The translations under genes and the position numbers were made by a program. A DNA stretch of 64,000 nucleotides from JBAXQQ01 sp037131695 (lineage in GTDB: Bacteria > Armatimonadota > Hebobacteria > CAIYQO01): positions 10,762-74,761 of the forward strand of contig CAZWZF010000020.1 of the NCBI GenBank assembly GCA_964638715.1, in the 5' to 3' direction. Under the pieces are notes generated by a model. The model was not told the origin of the DNA, ran no database searches, and was given only the letters and a program-made list of their open reading frames with translations. Positions 43,462-52,275 of this stretch are shown here, in pieces. Within the stretch, counting starts at the first letter, position 1; every line of letters begins with the position of its first letter.

Positions 43462-43736
43462 GGGGGTAAGGTGATAGGGTCTTAGGTGTTAGGGTTTTCA
43501 GTTTTCAGTTTTCAGTTTTCAGTGTTAGTCACTTGGCCCCATCCCCAAACCCCTTCCCCGAAGGAGAAGGGGCTTATAGATGATAGTTTTAAGATAAAAT
43601 GATAGACTGTCCATAAAAACGGGGCAACATCAGCCCCTCTCCCGCTGGGGAGGGGTTGGGGAGGGGCTTATAGGTGGTAAGCAAACATCATGTAAAACCT
43701 AAGAACCTAATACCTACCCCCTTACCCCTATCCCTT
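43462..43736. repeat. Nested palindromes between patB-like and araC-like genes
   Basis: Outer arms GGGGGTAAGGTGATAGGGTC... (43462-43493) and CCTAAGAACCTAATACCTAC... (43701-43736) are roughly complementary. Inside are CCCCTTCCCCGAAGGAGAAGGGG (43551-43573 region) and 43634-43673 (GCCCCTCTCCCGCTGGGGAG...), themselves complementary to each other in part. A 4-copy tandem TTTTCAG repeat sits at 43495-43522. It fills the gap 43408-43776. Confidence 0.65.
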
Positions 43737-43776
43737 GCAAAAGGTTTTCCCCGCCTGATACAGAATAATTTTACCC

Positions 43777-44598
43777 ATGTTGGCTTTGGGGAATATTTTA
43801 TTACAAATATATGATGCTAAATGGGCGGAGTTAACGCCGGAGTCGTGGCAGCGGCAATACATGGGTGATGTATTCTGGCGATTTTATCAGCATAATGGCA
43901 ATGGCGCTTATGTGCGGTCGAGTGATGTCACCCTGGAAATGACCACAGGTAGGATATATCTTATCCCGGCGGGTGTCAGGTTTGACTATTGGACTTCGCA
44001 AAAATGCGGGCAATTTTACGTTCATTTTGACTTGCCGGGAATATCGCGACCGGTATATTCAGAGTTATGCGACCGACCGGTGGCGGTGCGCAATGACCAT
44101 GAATTGCAACATAACGCGGCGAAATTTGGACGATATATTCAAAACGGCGGCATCATGACATCATCGCGGGAATGTCAATTAAAGTCAGTGCTTTACGGCG
44201 CTTTGGCGCATTATTTTGACGATATCCCGGAAGAAAGATTCACTCGAGCACTGCACCGCGCGACATTTATGCAGCCAATCGGCCCGGCGATAAAATATAT
44301 TGAAGAAAATTACTCACGGCAAATAACCATCACCGAACTGGCAGAGATCTGCTGTCTGTCACCACAGCATTTTGTGCGAAAATTTGGCCAGGCCACCGGA
44401 ATAACGCCAATACAGCACCTGCACACCCAGCGTGTTGGCGCGGCAGCAAAACTGCTGCTGTCTACCGATATCACTATTGACGAAATCGCGCTGCGAGTGG
44501 GATTTCACACCCGGGAATACCTGACGCGGATATTCACCCGCCACACCAGCATGTCGCCGGCAGCATACAGAAACACAATGAAAGCGAAACTAAAATGA
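43777..44598 (+). CDS. AraC-family transcriptional regulator
   Basis: A 273-aa regulator. The N-terminal cupin-like sensing domain (TGRIYLIPAGVRFDYWT, FYVHFDL) fits a small-molecule (often sugar) ligand. C-terminal double helix-turn-helix: ITITELAEICCLSPQHFVRKFGQATGITPIQHL and ITIDEIALRVGFHTREYLTRIFTRHTSMSPAAYR, both conserved. The start at 43777 has no obvious Shine-Dalgarno. The stop overlaps the next gene (ATGA), so it is co-expressed with a putative metallopeptidase; regulatory target unknown. Confidence 0.9.
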   Translation: MLALGNILLQIYDAKWAELTPESWQRQYMGDVFWRFYQHNGNGAYVRSSDVTLEMTTGRIYLIPAGVRFDYWTSQKCGQFYVHFDLPGISRPVYSELCDRPVAVRNDHELQHNAAKFGRYIQNGGIMTSSRECQLKSVLYGALAHYFDDIPEERFTRALHRATFMQPIGPAIKYIEENYSRQITITELAEICCLSPQHFVRKFGQATGITPIQHLHTQRVGAAAKLLLSTDITIDEIALRVGFHTREYLTRIFTRHTSMSPAAYRNTMKAKLK

Positions 44599-45203
44599 GC
44601 CTGTTCGATGATTTCTTTCGTACTAAAGAACCCCCGAAAAAACAAATAATAGATGTTCGCGAGGAGATAATGCCGGTAATCGTCAGCCTGGTCAAAGATA
44701 TACCATTGTTATCTCATATCGACACCCGGCGCATTCGGTTATACGCCACCCAGGCGCGAACAGATAGTAAACACGGATCTTACGCAAAAATTGTTCCGAT
44801 GCGATTCCCGGACGGCAAACCATCCAGAACAAAGAAAACCCATACCGAAACCATCCAACAAATATCCGGACCGGATGGTGATATCCTGTACCTGATTTAC
44901 CTGTATGTTCCGCGCTTTTTAGAAGTAACCCTGGAAGAAAAAATGCTGACCCTTATCCACGAACTGTACCATATCAGCCCGGCATGCGACGGAACCATAA
45001 GAAAAGTAGGTCGCGGCGCCCACGGCCATTCCCGCGAGTCGTTCAACAACATGCTGAAACCGATAGTCCGTGAATATCTGCTGCACCATAAACCGGAAGA
45101 TATAACCATACTGCTGCGGGAAAAATACTCGACAATAGAAAAACAATACGAAATAACTTACCCCTCACTGCCTATGCCAAAGATAAGGGTGCATAGGTTG
45201 TAG
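44595..45203 (+). CDS. Putative metallopeptidase (HEXXH type)
   Basis: A 202-aa cytosolic protein with MLTLIHELYHISPACDG (HELYH zinc motif) and a downstream GRGAHGHSRESF that could supply a third ligand. The arrangement resembles the putative phage/plasmid-type metallopeptidases (PF18894-like). There is no signal peptide. It overlaps the AraC gene stop by 4 bp, an unusual pairing that suggests a regulator-effector unit. The C-terminus PSLPMPKIRVHRL is unassigned. Confidence 0.6.
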   Translation: MSLFDDFFRTKEPPKKQIIDVREEIMPVIVSLVKDIPLLSHIDTRRIRLYATQARTDSKHGSYAKIVPMRFPDGKPSRTKKTHTETIQQISGPDGDILYLIYLYVPRFLEVTLEEKMLTLIHELYHISPACDGTIRKVGRGAHGHSRESFNNMLKPIVREYLLHHKPEDITILLREKYSTIEKQYEITYPSLPMPKIRVHRL

Positions 45204-45331
45204 TTTTCATTTTACATCGATTTACAGAATTGAAAGGATAAAGACAAGGGATAACAAAAGTAATTTTTAATTTGCACAGCCAATTGCAAAACTTATTTTA
45301 TCAAATGTTTATGTTGAAGTTTTTTTGTAGT

Positions 45332-45480
45332 TGAAAACCACCCCGACCTTCGGCCACCCCTCCTTGGCAAGGAGGGGAATTTAAAATGAAGGTTTTGATT
45401 ATGAAAGCAGCCATTATTTTATCAAGTAACTATCATAACTCCCCTCCTTGCCAAGGAGGGGGTAGGGGGTGGTTTGGTTG
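45332..45480. repeat. CCCCTCCTTGNCAAGGAGGGG palindrome, copy 2
   Basis: 45332-45382 (AAAACCACCCCGACCTTCGG...TCCTTGGCAAGGAGGGG) and 45436-45480 (ACTCCCCTCCTTGCCAAGGA...GGGGGTGGTTTGG) are reverse complements except for a CGACCTTCGGCCA insert in the left arm. Same family as 23527-23732. A degenerate TTTTACATCGATTTACAG arm is at about 45207. It accounts for the gap 45204-45525. Confidence 0.72.
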
Positions 45481-45525
45481 ATAATATAATCAATATAGTT
45501 TTGCAAGAACCTTCGTAATTATTAA

Positions 45526-45843
45526 TTACTTCTTATTCACCACAGTATGCAAAACATGGTGTTTGGCATCATGGGTGCTTTTATCTACCGGTATGTAAAT
45601 TATTATCTCCTGCGCCAATTCTGCATCGATAGCTACCTGGGTGTGTCCGATGCGGAAAAGGATGCCGGGGTAGGTTTGTTGTACTGTTACCCGCATACCC
45701 GGCAAGACACCCAACGCCATTAATTTGTGCATGGTCTGGTTATTTTTTGACAATAAAGATACGATAATTCCGTGCTGACCTGACCTTAACTTGCTAAGAG
45801 GAATTAATCCTGCCGCGTCATATTTTTCTTCTATTTTTTCCAT
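45526..45843 (-). CDS. feoA: Ferrous iron transport accessory protein FeoA
   Basis: A 105-aa SH3-like protein: PLSKLRSGQHGIIVSLLSKNNQTMHKLMALGVLPGMRVTVQQTYPGILFRIGHTQVAIDAELAQEIII is the FeoA core. The ends are longer than the 75-85 aa norm, with a His-containing tail (THDAKHHVLHTV). Its first 13 bp overlap the 3' end of the Cys-rich gene. It supports FeoB-mediated Fe(II) uptake. Confidence 0.9.
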   Translation of the reverse strand: MEKIEEKYDAAGLIPLSKLRSGQHGIIVSLLSKNNQTMHKLMALGVLPGMRVTVQQTYPGILFRIGHTQVAIDAELAQEIIIYIPVDKSTHDAKHHVLHTVVNKK

Positions 45844-46052
45844 ATTTTTTTCACCATTTCAGTTGCTTTATTGTATGCTGCCGCTATCTTTGCGGGTAAT
45901 ACTGCCGGAGCAGGAACTTCGTAACTGCACTTCGGACATTTCAATTTAGTACAGCCACCGGATAACCCTTTGCAACCGGCACAGGAATATTTGCTTTCTT
46001 TCACTGTATATACATTGCCGCAAAACGGGCAGGTTACGTTGCCATCGCTCAT
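45831..46052 (-). CDS. Small Cys-rich zinc-ribbon protein of the feo operon
   Basis: A 73-aa protein with TCPFCGNVYTV, YSCAGCKGLSGGC and LKCPKCSYEVP: four CxxC-type pairs, likely binding Zn or Fe. The C-terminus is a basic helix. The ATG at 46052 overlaps the feoB stop (ATGA), and its end overlaps feoA by 13 bp, so it is tightly co-translated; the frame is open upstream inside feoB, but that part is not homologous. A possible functional counterpart of FeoC or of the Cys-rich FeoB-associated peptides (inference). Confidence 0.7.
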   Translation of the reverse strand: MSDGNVTCPFCGNVYTVKESKYSCAGCKGLSGGCTKLKCPKCSYEVPAPAVLPAKIAAAYNKATEMVKKIWKK

Positions 46053-48004
46053 AATTGTACCCCCAGCGTAGTGATTGCCATATTCACCAGGTAGCCAATA
46101 ATGAAGGCATACGGAAAAATGAACGCCGCCATTCCCAACGCCATTCCCCATCCGCGTTCTTTAATAGCCACGGCAAATTGCGCGACGCACGGCATAAATA
46201 GCGCCATTGTCACCACTGCTACGATTAACTGCTGGCTTTGCAGAATATGATGCTGATGCAGGTCATACAAACCGGCGGCGCCATAATCACGGCGAAAGAA
46301 ACCATAAAGAAACGATACTGCGGCTTCTTTTGGCAAACCAATCCATTGCACCGGATAGCTCATCCAACTCACCAATATATCAAACAACCCGGTCAGCCGA
46401 CCCACCCAGATGAATACAGATGCCAGTATGAATAACGGCAGGATTTCCTTTAGATACCACTCAACCCGAGTGTAGGTTTTCACCATTACATTTTTAAAAG
46501 TAGGTACTCGCAGCGGCGGTATTTCCATGTAAAATATCGGCTTTTCACCCGGCAAAAATTGCGCGGTAAGGAAACCGATAAGCAGGAAATTTGCCGCCAT
46601 CACCACGATAAATATCCATAATGACAAAATATGCCCGCCCAGCAACGCGAGAATAACCCCCATCTGTGCGGAACATGGTATGGTCAGCGCCAACAGGAAA
46701 GTTGCGATAATTCGTTCGCGGCGGGATTCAAGAGTGCGGGTTACGATGGTAGCCATCGTCGCACAGCCAAAACCCAACACCATCGGTATCACAGCGCGTC
46801 CATTAAGACCGATAGCCTTGAAAATACGGTCGATTAACATTGCCAGACGCGGCATATATCCGCTGTCTTCCATGATAGAAAATACGATGAAAAATGTCGT
46901 TACTATCGGCAATATTATGGCGAAGGCATATCGCAAACCGAGGGTGAATATGCCGTATTCATTCACAAATAAATCGCGGCCAACCTGCCAGGGGATTATT
47001 GAATTGATAAAATGAGTCACCGGCGGCAGCAAGTACTTGCCAAATACCACCGTTTCAAGATAATTCACCGCGAACTGTGCGCCAAATACTCCGACTATTT
47101 CATAAAAGACGAATAAGATTGCCAGTAAAATCGGGATTCCCCACAATGGGTGCATCATCATTCGGCTCATTCTCTCGCGAAAATCAATTTTAGATGGCGT
47201 ATCATCAACAACAACTGATTTCAGGATTTCCTGCACCGCGCGCTGGCGCGACATGGTGATGTAATATGTCAGCGGATACTCGCCGCCAGTGGTTGTCTGT
47301 GCAATTATTTCCGCAACAGTATTGTAGTCATCACCCATGCGGTCTTGCAGAATTTCTACAACTTCGCGGTCATCCTGCAATGCCAGAAGAGCGGTTGCCC
47401 GCGATGACATCGGCATGATACCAGCCGGCAATAACGCAGTAATTTTCGCCAATGCGTCTTCAACGAACGAGTCATATTCTATCTTTATGGTATCTTTAAC
47501 ATACTGGAATTTCGCGATTGCCTCTTTAATTTTATCAATACCGATGCCACTGGGGGCAATAGTGCTGATAACGGGTATCTGCAGCTTTTTGCTCAATTCA
47601 TCGACATTTATGGTCATCCCGACCTTTTCTGCTTCATCCATCAGGTTCAGCACCAGTATCACCGGCAAACCAGCTTCCAACAACTGCATGGTGAATCCCA
47701 GCATTCGCTCAATATTCTTTGCGTCGGCTACATGAATGATTACTTCCGGTGATTCCTCAAATATGATAGACCGCGCCACTCGTTCTTCCTCGGTTATCGG
47801 CATGAAAGAATACATCCCCGGCGTGTCGCAGATTTCATATTCTTTATCAGTCTTCATCTTCCCGCGGGTTATCTCAACGGTGGTTCCCGGATAATTTGCC
47901 ACCACTGCGTATGTCCCCGTCAGTTGACCGAACACCACCGACTTTCCAACATTCGGTGTGCCAACCAGCGCTATTTTATTAATATCTTTTTGTATTTTAT
48001 TCAT
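46049..48004 (-). CDS. feoB: Ferrous iron transporter FeoB (GTPase-permease)
   Basis: Inner-membrane Fe(II) importer (651 aa). N-terminal G domain: G1 GTPNVGKS, G2 with YPGTTVE, G3 DTPGMYSF, G4 NLMDE; then the GDI region. The membrane part has two gate domains with the conserved Cys of GFGCATMATIVTRTL and IPCSAQMGVILALLGGH, and the second gate FLYGFFRRDYGAAGLYDL. Slightly shorter than the 700-770 aa norm. It starts 3 nt after the DtxR-type gene stop. Confidence 0.95.
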   Translation of the reverse strand: MNKIQKDINKIALVGTPNVGKSVVFGQLTGTYAVVANYPGTTVEITRGKMKTDKEYEICDTPGMYSFMPITEEERVARSIIFEESPEVIIHVADAKNIERMLGFTMQLLEAGLPVILVLNLMDEAEKVGMTINVDELSKKLQIPVISTIAPSGIGIDKIKEAIAKFQYVKDTIKIEYDSFVEDALAKITALLPAGIMPMSSRATALLALQDDREVVEILQDRMGDDYNTVAEIIAQTTTGGEYPLTYYITMSRQRAVQEILKSVVVDDTPSKIDFRERMSRMMMHPLWGIPILLAILFVFYEIVGVFGAQFAVNYLETVVFGKYLLPPVTHFINSIIPWQVGRDLFVNEYGIFTLGLRYAFAIILPIVTTFFIVFSIMEDSGYMPRLAMLIDRIFKAIGLNGRAVIPMVLGFGCATMATIVTRTLESRRERIIATFLLALTIPCSAQMGVILALLGGHILSLWIFIVVMAANFLLIGFLTAQFLPGEKPIFYMEIPPLRVPTFKNVMVKTYTRVEWYLKEILPLFILASVFIWVGRLTGLFDILVSWMSYPVQWIGLPKEAAVSFLYGFFRRDYGAAGLYDLHQHHILQSQQLIVAVVTMALFMPCVAQFAVAIKERGWGMALGMAAFIFPYAFIIGYLVNMAITTLGVQL

Positions 48005-48007
48005 ATC

Positions 48008-48694
48008 TTAATTTACAATTTTCACCATGATATGCCCGGCAGCTTCAACCGATAATGCCTGGCGTTCATTATTAACTTCAATCAGAAAAGGGCCATTCCC
48101 CGGTGCTATGTCAACAATCTTCACCATTTGCCCGGGGGTTATCTTCACACGTTCCAGATAGTTCAACAACTCATCATTTTCATCAGTTATGCAGCAAACC
48201 TCGCATTTGTTACCTATCGAAAATTCTGCCAGCGGTGATAAACCGTTATCCTCGCCTTTCTCGCCAGAAAGCGGATTGCCGTGTGGACAGGTAAGCGGGT
48301 TATTTAATGCCTTCAATAAATATGGCTCTATTTCTGCCGTTATGACATGTTCAAAACTGCATGCCAGCGAATGTGCCCGCGACCATGGCATTTTCAAAAG
48401 GTCAGTCAGCATCCGTTCCGCCAACCGATGCCGTCGCCGCAAATTCATCGCCGCTCCTTCGCCGGTCGGAGTCAAAATCACCGGGCAGCGTTTTTCATAT
48501 AATATTAATCCCATCTCTGACATTCGCTTCAGCATGCCAACAACCGACGGGGCGGCAACCTGCAACTCCCGCGCCAGTGTTGTTGCGGTAGGTGTTTCAC
48601 CACGATCAAGTATGCGGCACAGCGCTTCAAGGTATTCTTCCATCGGCGCGCTGGGCCTATTTTCTATTGTCAGCAAATCAGTCTGTTTTAACAT
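48008..48694 (-). CDS. DtxR/MntR-family iron-dependent repressor
   Basis: A 228-aa metalloregulator. N-terminal winged helix (MEEYLEALCRILDRGETPTATTLARELQVAAPSVVGMLKRMSEMGLI), dimerisation domain with RRHRLAERMLTDLLKMPWSRAHSLACSFEHVI (metal-ligand His and Glu), then a FeoA/SH3-like C-terminal domain (VKITPGQMVKIVDI). The ATG at 48694 follows AAGGG; the frame is open to a TTG at 48727, but that would run through the operator. It heads the feo operon and a palindrome overlaps its -10, so autorepression by Fe(II) is likely. Confidence 0.88.
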   Translation of the reverse strand: MLKQTDLLTIENRPSAPMEEYLEALCRILDRGETPTATTLARELQVAAPSVVGMLKRMSEMGLILYEKRCPVILTPTGEGAAMNLRRRHRLAERMLTDLLKMPWSRAHSLACSFEHVITAEIEPYLLKALNNPLTCPHGNPLSGEKGEDNGLSPLAEFSIGNKCEVCCITDENDELLNYLERVKITPGQMVKIVDIAPGNGPFLIEVNNERQALSVEAAGHIMVKIVN

Positions 48695-48707
48695 CGGATA
48701 ACCCTTG

Positions 48708-48727
48708 TTGTTAGTGTGCACTAACAA
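48708..48727. promoter_or_regulatory. Palindromic operator for the DtxR-type regulator
   Basis: TTGTTAGTGTGCACTAACAA: perfect 9-bp arms around a 2-bp centre. It overlaps the -10 of the feo promoter; an additional half-site CTTAGTGTG lies at 48733-48741. The form resembles DtxR/MntR-type boxes. It could also affect the divergent PLD gene. Confidence 0.7.
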
Positions 48728-48753
48728 TACTACTTAGTGTGTATTTTTGTCAA
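48724..48753 (-). promoter_or_regulatory. Promoter of the dtxR-feoB-feoA operon
   Basis: Minus strand: perfect -35 TTGACA (48748-48753), 18-nt spacer, -10 TATTGT (48724-48729). The start of transcription would fall within the operator palindrome. Confidence 0.65.
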
Positions 48754-48838
48754 GATAGTAATTGAAATAAATATAAAAAATAATCCTTCCCCTAACCGAC
48801 AATAACGGTTACAATACAATATACCAATAGGAGCTATC

Positions 48839-49405
48839 ATGAATAAAAATATTGTTATTACTATCCTTGTCATTGTTTGCATCGCTTTATTCCTGGGGAC
48901 AAACTTTAAATCTTCTTCTTCAGGTTCCAGTCCGGCGGGATCAGGTAATAATGCTCTACATTGGCGGGTATATTTCTCGCCGGATGGTGGTTGTACCGAC
49001 GCTATTGTCAGCGAAATTAATGCGGCATCCTCGGTCATCAGGGTTCAGGCATATTCATTCACATCAACACCTATTGCGAAAGCATTGGTTGACGCAAAAA
49101 ATCGTGGTGTTGATGTGCAAGTAATATTGGACAAAAGCCAGCGAACCGCCAACTACTCATCGGCAGATTTCGTCGCCCATGCCGGAATGCCAACATATAT
49201 CGACGCAGAACACGCCATCGCCCATAACAAGATCATTATCATCGACAACCAGACAGTAATCACCGGCAGTTTCAACTTCACAAAAGCGGCAGAAAGCAAA
49301 AACGCGGAAAACTTGCTGATACTGAAAGATGCCGAATTAGCGAAAAGTTACCTGGCAAACTGGCAAAAACATCTGGAACATTCAGAGAAGTATGAGGGTA
49401 GGTAA
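48839..49405 (+). CDS. Phospholipase D-like (Nuc-type) single-HKD protein
   Basis: A 188-aa protein with an N-terminal export/anchor helix (IVITILVIVCIALFLGTNF), a Ser/Gly linker, and one PLD domain: VRVQAYSF-like IRVQAYSFTSTPIAKAL, then the HKD box HAIAHNKIIIIDNQTVITGSFNFT. Single-HKD proteins of this size (Nuc/BfiL type) dimerise to form a phosphodiesterase active site and usually cut nucleic acid. AGGAG lies before the ATG. Probably periplasmic or membrane-tethered. Confidence 0.88.
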   Translation: MNKNIVITILVIVCIALFLGTNFKSSSSGSSPAGSGNNALHWRVYFSPDGGCTDAIVSEINAASSVIRVQAYSFTSTPIAKALVDAKNRGVDVQVILDKSQRTANYSSADFVAHAGMPTYIDAEHAIAHNKIIIIDNQTVITGSFNFTKAAESKNAENLLILKDAELAKSYLANWQKHLEHSEKYEGR

Positions 49406-49422
49406 AGAGTAAATTGCAAGCC

Positions 49423-51351
49423 TCACCGCAATTGCGCGTGAAAAAACAGGTCCGGGATTAATTCGTCTTTTGCGAGGGTGAATATTTTGCCGAATATTTT
49501 TGCGGTATCGTCTGCGTTATCCTCAATGTCCCAATTAAAATCATCTGTATATAACTCAATCTGTCGTCCTGATGGCTGCAGGAATATTGTTCCTGAGCTT
49601 ATATTCACGCGGTAATCTGCTAATTTTCCAAATATCAGCACAATCGGAGAGTCGTGACTGCAGATAATATTGACATATCCTTCCGCGCGTACTAATTCCC
49701 GCAATAATGCCGTCCGCATCCTTACTGTTTCTGCCGATGATAATAATCCTTCGCCGATGGCAGCCCTGGCCGCCAGCAGGTCGGCAGTGCGCAAAGCCTC
49801 GCTGATATACGCGGGATTAACATCGTCTAAACTTAGCTTTTCGCCATCTTTCTCAAACCATACATCTCCCAGAGTTACCACCCCGCTGGTCTTACTGGAA
49901 TAAATCTCTTTATTATTTTTCCCGACAGCCCAATTTATGCAGGCGGTCACACCATGCGCTATTACCTGGCGGGCAATGCCTTCTCCCGGCTGATATCCGG
50001 CGGTTCGCAGCAACGCGTATGCAATATCGACGGTAATTTCTCTGCCTTTTAAATTATTGCAAAGGTATTTGTCTTCACCAGGGAAATATACTTCGCGGAA
50101 TATCTGACGGAATGGCTGGGTAAACCTGTTGTCAACTGCCCATGATTGCCAGGCGGTGATTGTTTTTGCGTTATGCAATTCTATCGGATGTACCGGGTAA
50201 ACAGTAAATGGCGCATCAAAACCGGTCAGCCAGACATTCTCGCCATCCAGCATTTTCCAATGGCCTTCACCTGCCGATGTAAACTCGCGGCCATCTCCAG
50301 CTTTCCACACGATTCTTTCTGCGAGATGTGCGAAAATTGGCGATCTCATCATTTCGCTGAACACACCGATATTGTATACAAATCCAGTATTCATATCGTT
50401 TTCCAGCAATTCACGCACCATTTTCAATTCATCGTCAATTATCTTTTTTGCCTGAATCGCGTTCGCATATCCGGCTGCTTTTCGTGCGGGGGCAGGAATC
50501 TTTTCAAATGCACCTGCTTCGCTAATCGCTTCTATTCTTCCCCTGCCGGCGCGCAGCGAAAGGCGAAAACACCATCCATCACCGTGCCAGCTTACTTTTA
50601 CCCGTTCACCTTCTAATATTTGATCTCTCCGGGCAATATCCATCATTGTCTGGCGTTGCAGTTCCTCTATACTGGAAATCCCTTTTCGTTTTGCTATTTT
50701 ATCCAATGCCATAGCCGCATTTTCAGAACAACTTTTATTGCCTTTTTGCCGGATATTGAATAATTCTATAATATTTTCCGGCAACACTACAGATGACAAA
50801 CCGGCGGACATAATAGCTGTATGATATGTATCAAAATCGAATAACCCTTTGGTCATTAAATCAGCGAAGTATATAAATTGAAAATTCTGACGAATAACGT
50901 GATAATTAGGCATGAAAGATGCGATATATTGTAAATCACCATCATGGCAATATTCCCTGACATTACTATATGCTGCTGAAAATCCTTCGATATTCTCTGA
51001 TAATGCTATGTCCCATTCAACGGTATAGTTATAAGGGAAATCGTATCTCTTTTTCGACGAATCGGCTGTAGACCATTCCATAAATTTTCGCTGATGCGGG
51101 TTTGCAGCAAGCCTATCTATCAAAAAAGGGTGTATCCAAAATAATATCCACCTCAAAGCTATTGGAATTTCAGCGGGAATATTAATTTTATCCTTATAAC
51201 TGTGGTGCATTTTATGAATTGTTTGCAGCAGTTTAATATCTTTATCACCAGACACCAACCGCAACAAAGCCGCGTTTACCCGCGAGATATTAGTTTCTGC
51301 ATCCCTCTTGTTATCTTTTTTATTATATTCAGGGAGAAAATTATCAAACAT
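49423..51351 (-). CDS. DUF4132-domain protein
   Basis: A 642-aa cytosolic protein whose C-terminal 400 residues carry DUF4132 hallmarks: VSWHGDGWCFRLSLRAGRGR, VYPVHPIEL, WQSWAVDNRFTQPFRQIFREVYFP, and the ending IFLQPSGRQIELYTDDFNWDIED. Relatives include E. coli YehI and the MolR-type proteins; their function is poorly defined. The N-terminal 150 residues are unassigned. It converges on the PLD gene with only 17 bp between the stops. Confidence 0.75.
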   Translation of the reverse strand: MFDNFLPEYNKKDNKRDAETNISRVNAALLRLVSGDKDIKLLQTIHKMHHSYKDKINIPAEIPIALRWILFWIHPFLIDRLAANPHQRKFMEWSTADSSKKRYDFPYNYTVEWDIALSENIEGFSAAYSNVREYCHDGDLQYIASFMPNYHVIRQNFQFIYFADLMTKGLFDFDTYHTAIMSAGLSSVVLPENIIELFNIRQKGNKSCSENAAMALDKIAKRKGISSIEELQRQTMMDIARRDQILEGERVKVSWHGDGWCFRLSLRAGRGRIEAISEAGAFEKIPAPARKAAGYANAIQAKKIIDDELKMVRELLENDMNTGFVYNIGVFSEMMRSPIFAHLAERIVWKAGDGREFTSAGEGHWKMLDGENVWLTGFDAPFTVYPVHPIELHNAKTITAWQSWAVDNRFTQPFRQIFREVYFPGEDKYLCNNLKGREITVDIAYALLRTAGYQPGEGIARQVIAHGVTACINWAVGKNNKEIYSSKTSGVVTLGDVWFEKDGEKLSLDDVNPAYISEALRTADLLAARAAIGEGLLSSAETVRMRTALLRELVRAEGYVNIICSHDSPIVLIFGKLADYRVNISSGTIFLQPSGRQIELYTDDFNWDIEDNADDTAKIFGKIFTLAKDELIPDLFFHAQLR

Positions 51352-51514
51352 TTTTTAAAAAAATATAAAATATTTTATATTTCCTCTTTGTGCTTTTCGT
51401 AAACAGGTTTATACTAATCATTAAGCGATAGCTTCTTAACCCCGGGGTTGGACAGACGCACATTCTGCGCCCGTTCCTAAAAACCTCAAATGTCCAGCTT
51501 TGGGGTAGAAATAG

Positions 51515-51550
51515 AACTTCACCCGCATTTTCTTGCGGGTGAAGTTTTTT
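51515..51550. terminator. Hairpin terminator at the pseudopilin 3' end
   Basis: AACTTCACCCGCA (51515-51527) and TGCGGGTGAAGTT (51534-51546) form a perfect 13-bp stem with a 6-nt loop. It lies directly after the pseudopilin stop (minus strand), where TTCTATTTC follows; the better T-run is on the plus strand (TTTTTTT), where no gene ends. The rest of 51352-51514 shows no gene. Confidence 0.65.
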
Positions 51551-52182
51551 TATCTTGGTGCCTTGCTGAGCATCCAAAATTCATCATCAAGGACATCCGG
51601 CTTTATATTTGGCTTTATATCAGGTTTGGAAAAATCCACCGTTCCATCTTTGCGCAGTATGACATATTTGCCTGCCATATCGGTATGATTGACACAAATA
51701 GTAACAATGGTGCCGTTCGGGCAATTAGGGTTCGCTAAACCGGGGAAATCTGAATCCGGGTAATCATTCGGATGCCAATAATGCTGAGCGTTATTGTTAA
51801 GCGCGCTATATACCGCTTTGGCACTGGCTAAATCTTTCAATGGAGTTGGTGTTGTCGCCTTGGCATATCCCCAATAATTATACATTGCCGAATATGAATC
51901 AGTACCATCAGCATCCTTCGGACATGTTCTTCTTCCTGTCAACTTCTTTTCATTTATCAATACAGATTGAAGTCCAACCTGCGAAGTAATATCCGGGAAT
52001 ATTGCTTTATCCTGACGGTAAGCAATCAATGCTGCTCCAATTTCCCGCATATTATTAACACAGGTAGCCTTATACCCGCTTTTGCGGGCGTTAGTAACCA
52101 CAGGAATTAAAATCGCTGCCAAAACAGCTATAATGCCTATAACCACTAATAATTCCATCAATGTAAAACCACGTTTATGCAT
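51550..52182 (-). CDS. Type II secretion/type IV pilus pseudopilin
   Basis: A 210-aa prepilin with a class III signal MHKRG^FTLMELLVVIGIIAVLAAILIPV (Glu5 after the cleavage Gly), then NMREIGAALIAYRQD, the usual continuation in planctomycete/lentisphaera/armatimonad-style pseudopilins. It contains Cys residues and an acidic Pro-rich tail (KPDIKPNIKPDVLDDE). It lies 93 bp downstream of the prepilin peptidase gene; its likely assembly ATPase and platform are encoded further upstream. Confidence 0.88.
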   Translation of the reverse strand: MHKRGFTLMELLVVIGIIAVLAAILIPVVTNARKSGYKATCVNNMREIGAALIAYRQDKAIFPDITSQVGLQSVLINEKKLTGRRTCPKDADGTDSYSAMYNYWGYAKATTPTPLKDLASAKAVYSALNNNAQHYWHPNDYPDSDFPGLANPNCPNGTIVTICVNHTDMAGKYVILRKDGTVDFSKPDIKPNIKPDVLDDEFWMLSKAPR

Positions 52183-52275
52183 ACTTACCCCTTACGAATT
52201 ACGAATTACTCTAATAATGATTAACTATCCATTGTCAACTTTTTTTCTCTCTTCTCTCTTCACCCTTCTCTCTTC

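Noticed and set aside
44595..45203. Prophage remnant suggested by the phage-like metallopeptidase
   Set aside because: No integrase, structural or lysis genes and no att-like repeats nearby; it is paired with a chromosomal-type AraC regulator.
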